DNA of 64,000 nt from Moritella sp. Urea-trap-13 (GCF_002836355.1 NZ_PJCA01000001.1:124001-188000); one strand, 5' to 3'; positions 34,285 through 42,700 are shown, numbered from the stretch's first letter. Notes: generated from the letters alone by a model not told the origin. Program-made: numbers and translations.

Positions 34285-34525
34285 GTGTAGCCTGCCAGTC
34301 AATTGCAAGTAATTATAAACTGCGAGCAAACATAACGATGCGATAGTGTCATTATTGTAGTTTAAGATATTAAGCGTTGAATCTGAGGTCTTAGACTGCG
34401 GTGCAAGAAAAGTGTATTTAGAATTATTAGCCATGATGACAGATGTGGCTCTCATCGCAGATTAATCAGAGCATTACACATATAAATGAAGTTTGATATC
34501 TTAATGATCAGGGCTTTTTTTTATT
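34285..34525 (+). pseudogene. Decayed copy of the ybbN 3' end and terminator
   Basis: The plus strand encodes FKILSVESEVLDCGARKVYL (34361-34420) continuing ELLA-MMTDVALIAD-stop, which matches YbbN's YKILTTEYDFLEGGARKVYL and ELLSVMTDAAVVAD. Upstream, codons resembling VA-CQ-SIA align loosely with IAYDLAIQLQIAN but contain a stop and indels. Downstream, ATGATCAGGGCTTTTTTTTA parallels the ATACTCAGG-TTTTTTTT end of the ybbN terminator. It is in the same orientation as the intact ybbN at 24945-25796. It is a relic, not a gene, and marks the right edge of cluster 2. The span from 34210 to 34284 holds nothing else that I can see. Confidence 0.75.
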
Positions 34526-34544
34526 TGAAACTGTCGCAAGCGAT

Positions 34545-35087
34545 TCAAAGCGATTCTTCTAGCATCATATTCCACGCAGTCATCGTCCTGAATATGCCAT
34601 CAAAACCCAAAGATGATATTTTCCACTGAGTATCACTCCAATAATGGTGGATATCGACATTCTGATTAAGTTGCATCATACGAATGAAATACTTAGCACC
34701 TGAAGTTGAACGAGGATAAATCAGTAATCGTTTACCTATAATGCATTTTATTGCAAACTTTACATTACTATTTTGTATTAAATATACATCAGAGTAATTT
34801 TTAGTCTGTAATTCTCTCTCACAATAGTACTGATAAATCCCGCCTTTAATAAATAAACCCGGTTCAACATTATTATCAAAAATCCTGAGATAAGGAGTGA
34901 TAATCGACGTTTTATTAATATTAAACATAGCATTATCTATTTCAATGGTAGGACCCCAAGCAATGGTTGGTTCTCCTTCCCCAAACTGCCAACGGTTTAA
35001 TTTCATACTTTTAGCAACCGGTGCTAAGAGTATTAATAACAATAAAAAAAACATTTTATAGACTATATCATGTCGTGCTAAGTTCAT
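34545..35087 (-). CDS. Unknown exported protein, third gene of the ToxR-like operon
   Basis: A 180-residue protein with an N-terminal hydrophobic signal (YKMFFLLLLILLAPVAKS, about residues 11-28) and a polar mature part of strands, with two Cys (YYCERE and IKCIIG) that could form a disulfide. The segments TIAWGPTIEIDNAMF, YLIQNSNVKFAIKCIIGKRL (core) and YWSDTQWKIS do not match a family I know. It overlaps the upstream gene by 4 bases (ATGA-type overlap), so it is translationally coupled to it. A periplasmic or outer-membrane location is likely. The base composition is very AT-rich, like its two operon partners. It probably works with the membrane regulator at 35577; no function is claimed. 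Confidence 0.6.
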   Translation of the reverse strand: MNLARHDIVYKMFFLLLLILLAPVAKSMKLNRWQFGEGEPTIAWGPTIEIDNAMFNINKTSIITPYLRIFDNNVEPGLFIKGGIYQYYCERELQTKNYSDVYLIQNSNVKFAIKCIIGKRLLIYPRSTSGAKYFIRMMQLNQNVDIHHYWSDTQWKISSLGFDGIFRTMTAWNMMLEESL

Positions 35088-35605
35088 GACACAAACTCTC
35101 TTCCTGAATTATTTTTAAAACAATAAAGACCTATTTTTTTATTTCTAAAGCATAAACTACCACGATTATTATTGACTAGATCTATTATCATTTCATTCCC
35201 ATATCCTAAATCACGTCCTATAGAATACATAGAAATCAGCCTACATCTTTCATTATATGAATCCATTAGCAAACTGCCGTCATAAATCATTATATTTTTG
35301 GATAAAAAATCTTGTGAATATTTATAGTTCATTTTCATTTTTAATTTATCACAACCATTGATTGAAATATTATATTTTATAGATAATATTTCTGGCGTAA
35401 TATTCATAACTATTTTGCTATTAAAAGTAGAATCTACATTTACTTGAATTGTCGAATAATTACCAAGTTCTAATTTATAATAAGAATACCAAGTTGAAAG
35501 TAAAAATGCAGAGTATCCAATACTTAATAAAGAAAATAAGTATAATATAGCTTCCTGTTTATACCTTACTTTTATATTAAGCTTCACGTTCATCATTTCT
35601 GTCAC
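35084..35605 (-). CDS. Unknown single-pass membrane protein, second gene of the ToxR-like operon
   Basis: A 173-residue protein with a short cytoplasmic head (KLNIKVRYKQE), one transmembrane helix (AILYLFSLLSIGYSAFLLST, about 20-39) and a periplasmic domain with four Cys (NGCDKL, ERCRLI, LCFRNK, YCFKNN). The topology and position downstream of a ToxR/CadC-like regulator recall the ToxS or TcpH partners that stabilise such regulators. There is no sequence similarity I can point to. It overlaps the regulator by 29 bases and the next gene by 4. The start is uncertain: GTG at 35603-35605 or ATG at 35594-35596. Strongly AT-rich. Confidence 0.6.
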   Translation of the reverse strand: MTEMMNVKLNIKVRYKQEAILYLFSLLSIGYSAFLLSTWYSYYKLELGNYSTIQVNVDSTFNSKIVMNITPEILSIKYNISINGCDKLKMKMNYKYSQDFLSKNIMIYDGSLLMDSYNERCRLISMYSIGRDLGYGNEMIIDLVNNNRGSLCFRNKKIGLYCFKNNSGREFVS

Positions 35606-36425
35606 ATTGAATTCGAGTCGTTATAATTCCAGTCCAACCATCAGCAGTCTTATCCCATAAAAACATTCTATTATTATCAAATCCCATCATACTATCTTCA
35701 ATTGTAAATTCATTTGATTTCTCCAACATATTATTTTCATCATGATATATAGACTTAATGCGAGTGGATATATTCGTATGCATATGATCATACGAATGGA
35801 AAACGATAAAAGCAGTAATCACAAATGAGATAATAAAAACACACAACGAGATTAGTAATCTAGGGTTAACAATGCTATATTTAGCCACACATTTGGTGAT
35901 CTTAATAAAAAAAAGATTTGAATTCTGTTTGTTAATAAATTTTGATTTTATTGCTTCACTTTTAGCTTCATCTACTTGGTTAACATTAATTTTTACTTGT
36001 GTTTTGTCATCAATATTTAATGGCTTAGTTAAATCTATAATCTTGCATTCTTTAGTGAGTACATATCCTAAACGAGGTTGAGTAAAGATTAAATTATCGA
36101 TACCAAATAGGCGAAGTTTTTTTCTTAACGTAGATACGACTTGGGTCAAACTACGTGAAGAATCTGAAATAATACGCCCCTTCCATAAAACGGATTCGCA
36201 CCTTTCTCTCGTCGCCTGTCTCTCTTTTAATAAAAGAAAAAAAAGCTCACCTTCTATAGCGGTAAGACTGCATTCTATTAAGCTTGCGTTATCACCACTT
36301 TGTTCCGTAATATTTAATCTGTAAGGTGTATTGAATACGTTCAGTATTACAGATTTATATGTCAGTCTAAATTCTAACACTATCCTAAAAAGCTCATATA
36401 AAACCCCTATAACTGCAATTCCCAA
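35577..36425 (-). CDS. ToxR/CadC-like transmembrane transcriptional regulator
   Basis: A protein of up to 282 residues with an OmpR/PhoB-type winged helix at the N-terminus (about 30-115). Its marks are ECSLTAIEGELFFLLLKERQ, VLWKGRIISDSSRSLTQVVS, LRKKLRLFGIDN and FTQPRLGYVLT. This is followed by a charged linker, one transmembrane helix (LLISLCVFIISFVITAFIVF, about 193-212) and a periplasmic tail of about 70 residues with one Cys. The wHTH lacks the first strands of the usual domain if started late. The ORF begins at a TTG; a GTG at 36378-36380 (VLEFRLTY) is an alternative. This class binds DNA from the membrane in response to a periplasmic signal such as pH, bile or osmolarity. It heads an overlapping three-gene operon with two unknown exported proteins. 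Confidence 0.78.
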   Translation of the reverse strand: MGIAVIGVLYELFRIVLEFRLTYKSVILNVFNTPYRLNITEQSGDNASLIECSLTAIEGELFFLLLKERQATRERCESVLWKGRIISDSSRSLTQVVSTLRKKLRLFGIDNLIFTQPRLGYVLTKECKIIDLTKPLNIDDKTQVKINVNQVDEAKSEAIKSKFINKQNSNLFFIKITKCVAKYSIVNPRLLISLCVFIISFVITAFIVFHSYDHMHTNISTRIKSIYHDENNMLEKSNEFTIEDSMMGFDNNRMFLWDKTADGWTGIITTRIQCDRNDEREA

Positions 36426-36659
36426 AAAAATCTAAAAATACTAATGATGAAATTAATATCAGCTCATGCCAATATGAGAATTGTCACACAAATTGAACAA
36501 TTACTCTACATTAAGAGCTCATAGCAATATAAAATAAAGATAAACAAGGTTAAATGGGAATAAAAAGCCTACCAAGCATACACATAGATCAGCAATGGAA
36601 CAAAATATAAAATTAACCTAATATTTTCTAGCCCATGCTAAGGTAACTTCAATACAGCG
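36426..36659. other. AT-rich non-coding DNA upstream of the ToxR-like operon
   Basis: No credible ORF, hairpin terminator or repeat seen. It should contain the promoter for the operon at 34545-36425, but the composition is too AT-rich to choose one -10 box. Confidence 0.4.
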
Positions 36660-36794
36660 TTATATATGTGACTTTTTATGTCTTATTTTTATTGAATTAC
36701 CACATCCAACACACCTGTAAGTACCACTATAAAAAATCTTCTGGAACCACGTTCTATTTACTCTAACTATTCGTGAATTATTACAACATTTCAT
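36660..36794 (-). CDS. Possible 44-residue zinc-ribbon-like small protein
   Basis: An ATG-initiated ORF on the minus strand reads MKCCNNSRIVRVNRTWFQKI followed by FYSGTYRCVGCGNSIKIRHK and KSHI. The N-terminal CC pair, the RTWFQK-x-x-x-x-GTYRC-x-x-C spacing and the basic tail resemble the very small zinc-ribbon proteins of Vibrio-type genomes (K-C-P-x-C ... YRC-x-x-C). The first knuckle is irregular because its two Cys are adjacent. No good Shine-Dalgarno is seen, and the surrounding DNA is non-coding and AT-rich, so it may be a relic. A 7-bp inverted repeat TCTCAAT-atc-ATTGAGA lies just upstream at 36808-36824. Confidence 0.35.
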   Translation of the reverse strand: MKCCNNSRIVRVNRTWFQKIFYSGTYRCVGCGNSIKIRHKKSHI

Positions 36795-36942
36795 ATCTAA
36801 AAACGATTCTCAATATCATTGAGACATCCTTGTATCTCATTAAAATCATTTCACACCAACAACGCTAACTAATAAATGATCGGTGTACTAAATGATCAAT
36901 TAACAGATATCCATAATACAAATTAAATACAGATACCTACCA

Positions 36943-36972
36943 TTAAGAAAGGTTAAGAAAGGTTAAAGAAAG
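36943..36972. repeat. Decanucleotide tandem repeat
   Basis: TTAAGAAAGG, TTAAGAAAGG and TTAAAGAAAG stand head to tail, followed by a fourth TTAA. The tract lies in non-coding DNA upstream of icd. Confidence 0.85.
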
Positions 36973-37044
36973 TTAATGCGTGCGGAAGATAAACATGGCG
37001 ATAAGTTTTTGCCTTAATTTACAAATTAACGCAAGCCACTGAAT

Positions 37045-37062
37045 GTGTAGCCTACCAGTTAA
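37045..37062. repeat. Short repeat shared with 34285-34302
   Basis: GTGTAGCCTACCAGTTAA matches GTGTAGCCTGCCAGTCAA at 34285-34302 with two transitions, and the flanks (GAAT before, TTA..AAAC after) are also similar with small gaps. It may be a further ybbN-derived scrap or an unrelated intergenic repeat. Confidence 0.55.
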
Positions 37063-37190
37063 CAATTAGTTACTAGAAACCACTGAAATAGTTACAGAAA
37101 GCATTTTAAAATAGCGAAATAGAGACAAAGTACAGCCTCACAAATCGTGACAAAGTGGTATGATTTCAAGTGTTTTGACGTAAAACAAGA

Positions 37191-37217
37191 TTGACGATAG
37201 GATTTTTATGATACTAT
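37191..37217 (+). promoter_or_regulatory. Predicted sigma-70 promoter for the icd leader
   Basis: TTGACG (37191-37196), a 15-base spacer and TACTAT (37212-37217) preceded by TGA, an extended -10 that can compensate for the short spacer. Initiation would fall near 37224, a few bases before the closing stem of the leader RNA. Confidence 0.55.
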
Positions 37218-37231
37218 AGGGATAGTAGATA

Positions 37232-37358
37232 CGGAACATCTGCTAGGATAACAGCTGTTGCGATTTCTGCAACCTAGCTATAACATTTATCAATCCCCCT
37301 AGGATCTACGCTTATTTTAAGACACTAGATCAGATGTTCCGAATATTTAGCAGGGGGA
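37232..37358 (+). ncRNA. Structured 5' leader of icd, candidate cis-regulatory RNA with pseudoknot
   Basis: The outer stem CGGAACATCTG (37232-37242) pairs perfectly with CAGATGTTCCG (37331-37341), 11 bp. Inside, CTAGG (37243-37247) pairs with CCTAG (37273-37277) stacked on TTGC/GCAA (37258-37261, 37269-37272). ATCTA (37304-37308) can pair with TAGAT (37326-37330). TCCCCCT (37294-37300), in the interior, pairs perfectly with AGGGGGA (37352-37358), which lies outside the closing stem and 27 bases before the ATG: a pseudoknot geometry. A second CCTAG at 37298-37302 competes for CTAGG, so two states are possible. This layout fits a riboswitch-like or protein-binding element that controls isocitrate dehydrogenase. 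I recall a computationally predicted icd-associated RNA class (icd-II) in other gammaproteobacteria and cannot say whether this is the same. Confidence 0.65.
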
Positions 37359-37385
37359 CCATATGCTAGTAATCCAGGGAATAAC

Positions 37386-39623
37386 ATGTCTGAAGAAAAT
37401 TCAAAGATTATTTATACATTAACGGACGAAGCACCGTTATTGGCGACTTACTCACTGCTACCAATCGTGGAAAAATTCACTTCAGCAGCAGGCATTGATG
37501 TTGTAAAAAGTGATATTTCGGTTGCAGCTCGAATTATAGCCGAATTTCCAGAGTATTTGAGCGAAGAACAACAGTTACCTGATAACCTCAGCGAACTTGG
37601 TCGTCTGACACAAGATTCAAACACTAACATTATTAAACTGCCTAACATCAGTGCATCAGTACCACAGCTACAAGCAGCGATTAGTGAATTGCAATCTCAA
37701 GGTTTCAACATTCCAAACCTGCCAGAAAACCCACAGACTGATGAAGGAAAAGCGCTTTTACAACGCTATTCTAAAGCCCTAGGTAGTGCGGTAAACCCAG
37801 TACTTCGTGAAGGCAATTCAGATCGTCGTGCACCAAAAGCAGTTAAAAATTTCGCCCGTAAACACCCGCACTCAATGGGTAAATGGAGCCAAGCATCACA
37901 AACTCACGTTGCACATATGCGTGAAGGTGACTTCTACCACGGCGAAAAATCTATCACGCTAGACCGCGCACGTAATGTAAGAATGGAACTGCTTACAGAA
38001 ACTGGTGAAACTATCGTACTTAAAGAAAAAATTGCACTGCTCGATGGCGAAATTATCGATAGCATGTACATGAGTAAAACCGCGCTTTGTGATTTTTACG
38101 AACAAGAAATGCAAGATGCTTACGAAACCGGCATGATGTTTTCGCTACACGTAAAAGCGACCATGATGAAAGTATCTCATCCGATTGTATTTGGTCACGC
38201 GGTTAGAATTTTCTACAAAGATGCGTTTGCAAAACATGATGAACTATTCAAAAAACTTGGCGTAAATGTAAATAACGGTTTATCCAACCTTTACGAAAAA
38301 ATCGCTGATTTACCAAGTTCACAACGTGAAGAAATTCGTCGTGATTTACACGCATGTCACGCTAATCGCCCAGAACTAGCGATGGTTGATTCAGATAAAG
38401 GTATTTCGAATCTACACGCGCCAAACGATGTGATCGTAGATGCATCTATGCCTGCGATGATCCGTAGTGGTGGTAAAATGTGGGGCGCAGATGGTCGTCC
38501 AAAAGACACTAAAGCGGTGATCCCAGAATCAACGTTTGCCCGTATTTACCAAGAAATAATAGCATTCTGTAAAACCAACGGCGCATTTGATCCTGTGACT
38601 ATGGGTAGCGTGCCAAACGTTGGCCTAATGGCACAGAAAGCTGAAGAATACGGTTCACACGATAAAACATTCGAAGCACCAGCAACCGGTGAAGCACGTA
38701 TCGTAGATATCGATACGGGTGAAGTACTCATGATTCAGAACGTTGAGAAAGACGATATCTGGCGCATGTGCCAAGTTAAAGATGCACCAATCCGCGACTG
38801 GGTTAAATTATCTGTAGAGCGCGCAAGAGATTCAGATACTCCGGTTGTATTCTGGCTTGATCGTTACCGTCCGCATGAAAATGAACTGATTACTAAGGTG
38901 AACGAATACCTTAAAGATCATAATACTGAAGGTCTAGACATTCAGATCATGTCACAAGTACGTGCGATGCGTTACACACTAGAACGTGTTGTACGTGGCC
39001 TCGATACCATTTCAGCAACGGGTAACATTCTACGTGATTACCTGACTGACCTATTCCCAATTATGGAATTAGGCACAAGTGCTAAAATGTTATCTATCGT
39101 GCCATTAATGGCAGGCGGTGGTTTGTTTGAAACCGGTGCCGGTGGTTCAGCACCGAAACACGTGCAACAACTTGTTGAAGAAAACCATTTACGTTGGGAC
39201 TCACTCGGTGAATTCCTCGCGATAACGGTTTCTTTAGAATCGGTTGCCAAGAAATCAGGCAGCATTAAAGCTAAAGTACTAGCAACAACACTGGATAAAG
39301 CAACTGAAATGCTACTTGATAACGGTAAATCACCATCACGCCGTACAGGTGAGCTAGATAACCGTGGTAGTCATTTCTATCTATCTCTGTACTGGGCTAA
39401 ATGCATCTCAGAACAAACAGAAGATGCTGAGCTAGCAGCGCAATTTGCACCACTTGCAGCAAGCCTTGCTGCCAATGAACTGCAAATTGTTGAAGAGCTA
39501 AACTCAGCTCAAGGCAAAGCGGTGGATATTGGTGGTTACTTCAACGCAGACCCTGCGAAGATAGAAGCAATCATGCGCCCAAGTACAACATTCAATGCAT
39601 TATTAAATGTTGCGCTTAGTTAA
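37386..39623 (+). CDS. icd: NADP-dependent isocitrate dehydrogenase, monomeric type
   Basis: A 745-residue monomeric IDH that oxidatively decarboxylates isocitrate to 2-oxoglutarate with NADP+ in the TCA cycle. The length fits the family (about 740), and typical segments run throughout: [20 protein letters not shown] at the start, [20 protein letters not shown] (about 135-155) with substrate-binding Ser/Asn/Arg, [32 protein letters not shown] (Lys and Tyr region), and the NADP-binding region with [14 protein letters not shown] (about 585) and [18 protein letters not shown] (about 645-662). In cold-adapted bacteria this type is often the less heat-stable isozyme. AGGG sits 7 bases before ATG. 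A structured leader precedes it. The location next to rluE-mnmA-hflD-purB is the same as for the unrelated dimeric icd of enterobacteria. Confidence 0.97.
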   Translation: MSEENSKIIYTLTDEAPLLATYSLLPIVEKFTSAAGIDVVKSDISVAARIIAEFPEYLSEEQQLPDNLSELGRLTQDSNTNIIKLPNISASVPQLQAAISELQSQGFNIPNLPENPQTDEGKALLQRYSKALGSAVNPVLREGNSDRRAPKAVKNFARKHPHSMGKWSQASQTHVAHMREGDFYHGEKSITLDRARNVRMELLTETGETIVLKEKIALLDGEIIDSMYMSKTALCDFYEQEMQDAYETGMMFSLHVKATMMKVSHPIVFGHAVRIFYKDAFAKHDELFKKLGVNVNNGLSNLYEKIADLPSSQREEIRRDLHACHANRPELAMVDSDKGISNLHAPNDVIVDASMPAMIRSGGKMWGADGRPKDTKAVIPESTFARIYQEIIAFCKTNGAFDPVTMGSVPNVGLMAQKAEEYGSHDKTFEAPATGEARIVDIDTGEVLMIQNVEKDDIWRMCQVKDAPIRDWVKLSVERARDSDTPVVFWLDRYRPHENELITKVNEYLKDHNTEGLDIQIMSQVRAMRYTLERVVRGLDTISATGNILRDYLTDLFPIMELGTSAKMLSIVPLMAGGGLFETGAGGSAPKHVQQLVEENHLRWDSLGEFLAITVSLESVAKKSGSIKAKVLATTLDKATEMLLDNGKSPSRRTGELDNRGSHFYLSLYWAKCISEQTEDAELAAQFAPLAASLAANELQIVEELNSAQGKAVDIGGYFNADPAKIEAIMRPSTTFNALLNVALS

Positions 39624-39658
39624 AATAAATAAATCAATAAACCATTGATTTAATACCA

Positions 39659-39690
39659 AAGCCGCAATGGATCTGTCTGTTGCGGTTTTT
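39659..39690 (+). terminator. Intrinsic terminator of icd
   Basis: CCGCAA (39662-39667) pairs with TTGCGG (39680-39685), extended by a G-T and A-T pair, and is followed by TTTTTTAT. Confidence 0.82.
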
Positions 39691-39956
39691 TATGCCTATT
39701 CGCAAATTATAAACCTATGCCACCATAAAATCCTTCATATTCAGTTACAATCTGACGAGTATTTCATTTACATTTCTACAGAATTCTCTTAATGTCAGTG
39801 AACACCTGCGCTTTATTTTTAATAATCGTGATTTACACTTACAAAAGCCAGCTGACAATAACGTAAACTAAAATATTGCGATACACTTTAGAATAAGGTC
39901 GTTATCACGACAGCTCTCAAAGTAAATAATTTTCAAGGTTAATAAAGGTACCCAAG
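39691..39956. other. Non-coding stretch between icd and the acyltransferase gene
   Basis: No ORF, repeat or hairpin stands out. It must contain the promoter for the gene at 39957, but I could not identify one firmly. Confidence 0.45.
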
Positions 39957-41825
39957 GTGAAGTTTAGAACTGACTTAAATGGCTTAAGAGCAATCGCACT
40001 TATTGCTGTGGTATTGTTCCATTTTAATCCGAGCATTGCGCCCGGAGGCTTTGCTGGTGTCGATATTTTCTTTGTCATTTCCGGATTTTTAATGACCGGC
40101 ATTATTTTTAAAGGCTTAAACACCGACTCGTTAAATTTAGTTGAATTTTATTTGTGTCGGGCCAACCGAATTATCCCCCCGCTTGCCCTGCTGTGCTTCA
40201 CCTTACTACTATTTGGTTGGTTTTTATTGCCACCGATGGACTATGTAAATTTAGGCAAGCATGCAGCGAGTAGTATCACCTTTCTATCTAATATTACCTA
40301 TTTTTATGAATCGGGCTATTTTGATGCAGGGGCTTATGAGAAATGGCTGTTACATACTTGGTCGTTGTCGGTTGAATGGCAGTTTTATATTATCTATCCG
40401 ATTATACTATTGTTTTTAAAACGCTCTTTTTCACTTGAAACGTTAAAGCGTCTATTAATTGTCAGCACTGTTTTAGGCTTTATATTCTGCATTATTGCCA
40501 CAGATATGTGGCCGACATTTGCTTATTTCTCCCTGCCAACACGAGCGTGGGAAATGCTATTAGGCGGCGTCGCTTATTTCTACCCATTGAAGTTAAACGA
40601 AAACCAAAAAAGAGTACTCGAAGTTATCGGTATAACGTTAATGTTATTATCATTTACCTTAACGTCTAAAGTGACACCGTGGCCTGGTTACATAGCTTGC
40701 GTACCCGTGTTTGGTACCTACCTCATCCTGCTGAGTAACCGAGAAACAAGTCTTCTCACCAACAATAGGATATTTCAAACACTGGGAAAATGGTCATATT
40801 CAATCTACCTATGGCACTGGCCGATTGCGGTGTACGGTACCTACTTTAACTTAGATAACTGGATCCCAATTGGTTTAGTATTGTCGGTTGTGTTTGGTGC
40901 AATGAGTTTTTATCTAATTGAAAGTAATCAGTTTAAGCAAAGAAAAAACACCCTAATCTTCACCCTAATGAGCGTGTTGGTATTTGTTGGTTTTTATAAA
41001 TCAATCCCGTTTATGCTGAATCACGTATCTGGGATGCCAAAATACATTATTGAAGCCAATTTAAATCAATCCGATAAAGGTGAGCTTTTTACTTGGCAAA
41101 TGATGGACCAACTTAAGAAACATAAGTTCGATAATACTAAGTTAAACGTGATGTTTATCGGTGACTCTCAATCTGCTGACTTTGTTAATGTCATCAACGA
41201 GAAAGTGAGTGTCATTGATAATGACCGCATTAATTTTATGGCGCAAAAAATATCAGCCAAATGTGGGGTTTTTTACCACCTGCCTGAACCATTAAATGCC
41301 CTCTACGACAGGATCAATCTCTCTAAGAATATCGGTGAGAAAAGATTGCTTAAATGCGCAGCCAGGATCAGAAAAATAACCGCTGATACTCGCTTACTGA
41401 ATGCTGACTTTATTTTCATTGCCATGAATTGGCGAAACTGGTCTTTAAATTATAACATTCAGGCCGTTAAAGCGATAAAACAGAAAAATCCCAAGGCTAA
41501 AATATATATTATTGGTAACAAAGGTATGGCACGCGCATTGCCGATCATGATGCTTAACGCCTTTGATAATCAACAAGAAGTGAGCGAGCTGGTATTTGAA
41601 TCACTGCCTGCAGTGAACATTAAAAATAATACATTTTTCCGTGAGCATCAAAACGCAGACTATCAATTTATTAATATGACTTATGCTTTTTGCCCAGTAA
41701 AAAAATGTAATGTTGTTGATAAAAACGGTCTGCCATTCTTCTATGATGAAGTTCACACCACCAAGCAAGGTGCCATGTATCTCTCGGATAGATTAAGGCC
41801 GTTATTACCCGCACAACTTTATTAA
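39957..41825 (+). CDS. OafA/YrhL-type acyltransferase with C-terminal SGNH domain
   Basis: A 622-residue membrane protein that transfers acyl (usually acetyl) groups to cell-surface polysaccharides. The N-terminal acyltransferase-3 domain (about 1-350, some 10 membrane helices) begins with RTDLNGLRAIALIAVVLFHF, which holds the conserved Arg and His, and GFAGVDIFFVISGFLMTGII. A periplasmic SGNH-hydrolase-like domain (about 395-622) has GDSQSADF with the Ser and DEVHTTKQGA with the catalytic Asp-x-x-His. The start is a GTG at 39957, chosen because AAAGG lies 8 bases upstream. The gene is inserted between icd and rluE, which are neighbours in related genomes, so it may be a recent addition for O-antigen or capsule modification. 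Acceptor sugar unknown. Confidence 0.92.
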   Translation: MKFRTDLNGLRAIALIAVVLFHFNPSIAPGGFAGVDIFFVISGFLMTGIIFKGLNTDSLNLVEFYLCRANRIIPPLALLCFTLLLFGWFLLPPMDYVNLGKHAASSITFLSNITYFYESGYFDAGAYEKWLLHTWSLSVEWQFYIIYPIILLFLKRSFSLETLKRLLIVSTVLGFIFCIIATDMWPTFAYFSLPTRAWEMLLGGVAYFYPLKLNENQKRVLEVIGITLMLLSFTLTSKVTPWPGYIACVPVFGTYLILLSNRETSLLTNNRIFQTLGKWSYSIYLWHWPIAVYGTYFNLDNWIPIGLVLSVVFGAMSFYLIESNQFKQRKNTLIFTLMSVLVFVGFYKSIPFMLNHVSGMPKYIIEANLNQSDKGELFTWQMMDQLKKHKFDNTKLNVMFIGDSQSADFVNVINEKVSVIDNDRINFMAQKISAKCGVFYHLPEPLNALYDRINLSKNIGEKRLLKCAARIRKITADTRLLNADFIFIAMNWRNWSLNYNIQAVKAIKQKNPKAKIYIIGNKGMARALPIMMLNAFDNQQEVSELVFESLPAVNIKNNTFFREHQNADYQFINMTYAFCPVKKCNVVDKNGLPFFYDEVHTTKQGAMYLSDRLRPLLPAQLY

Positions 41826-41836
41826 TTTTTAGTAAG

Positions 41837-41867
41837 GGTCGCTAATATCAGCACGTCTTTAGCGACC
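41837..41867 (+). terminator. Hairpin downstream of the acyltransferase gene
   Basis: GGTCGCTAA and TTAGCGACC form a perfect 9-bp stem with a 13-base loop, 11 bases after the stop. There is no T-run, so it may work as a Rho-assisted terminator or mRNA end protection. Confidence 0.55.
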
Positions 41868-41980
41868 ATCTACATCTCCTTATAAATAGCCCCTATAGAT
41901 GACTCTATAGATTCCCCTATAAATAGACCGTCAAAATTTGCTACAATTGCTATATAGAAATCTTAATTATTAGCGATAGC

Positions 41981-42700
41981 ATGTCAAAACCAGCACCACT
42001 ACCATCACCAACAAAACCTAAATTAACCCTAGGTAGAAAGAAAAGCCCATCTGAACAGGGTAAAAAGAGCCAGATCAGCTATACCAATACGGTACAAGCA
42101 CACGGCAAGAGTAATCGCCCACAGCATGCTAAGCCTAAAGAAGCCGGCCCGACTCAAGTTTATGTATTCAACAAACCTTACATGGTATTAACGCAGTTTA
42201 CCGATGCTGATAATCGCGAAACCTTAAAAGACTATATCAAGGTACCGGATATTTATGCCGCTGGTCGCTTAGATCGTGACAGTGAAGGTTTATTACTGCT
42301 CACTAACAACGGTCGCTTACAAGCAAAATTAACGCAACCTGGTGAGAAAACAGAAAAAACCTATTGGGTACAAGTTGAAGGTGAACCTAGCCCTGAAAAA
42401 CTCAGTGATTTACGCTACGGTATCGTCTTAAAAGACGGCCCGACACTGCCCGCTAAAGTTGAAATAATGACTGAACCAGCGGTGTGGCCACGTGTACCAC
42501 CAATCCGTGAACGTCAAAGTATTCCCACAACCTGGTTAGCAATAACCATCGTTGAAGGGCGTAATCGTCAAGTGCGTCGTATGACTGCACATATCGGCCA
42601 TCCGACCTTACGTTTAATCCGCTACAGCATTGGCCCTTGGACACTGGATAACATCCAACCAGGTGAGCTAGTTGAAAGCAGTATTAACATGATGAATTAA
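41981..42700 (+). CDS. rluE: 23S rRNA pseudouridine(2457) synthase
   Basis: A 239-residue pseudouridine synthase of the RsuA/RluB/E/F group that converts a uridine in domain V of 23S rRNA (U2457 in E. coli). The catalytic motif is [20 protein letters not shown] (about 93-112, Asp in R-L-D). Family marks KPYMVLTQF and [20 protein letters not shown] are present. The N-terminal 60 residues are basic and of low complexity (Lys/Pro/Ser/Gln-rich, no S4 domain), somewhat longer than in E. coli RluE. It lies in the conserved icd-rluE-mnmA-hflD-purB neighbourhood, which supports RluE over RluB or RluF. The nudJ gene usually between rluE and mnmA in enterobacteria is absent. The ATG is at 41981; no strong Shine-Dalgarno is visible. 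Confidence 0.92.
   Translation: MSKPAPLPSPTKPKLTLGRKKSPSEQGKKSQISYTNTVQAHGKSNRPQHAKPKEAGPTQVYVFNKPYMVLTQFTDADNRETLKDYIKVPDIYAAGRLDRDSEGLLLLTNNGRLQAKLTQPGEKTEKTYWVQVEGEPSPEKLSDLRYGIVLKDGPTLPAKVEIMTEPAVWPRVPPIRERQSIPTTWLAITIVEGRNRQVRRMTAHIGHPTLRLIRYSIGPWTLDNIQPGELVESSINMMN

Noticed and set aside
34210-34455. 81-residue minus-strand ORF between the LysR and unknown genes
   Set aside because: It lies antisense to the ybbN relic and has no Shine-Dalgarno or recognisable domain; the relic explains the open frame better.
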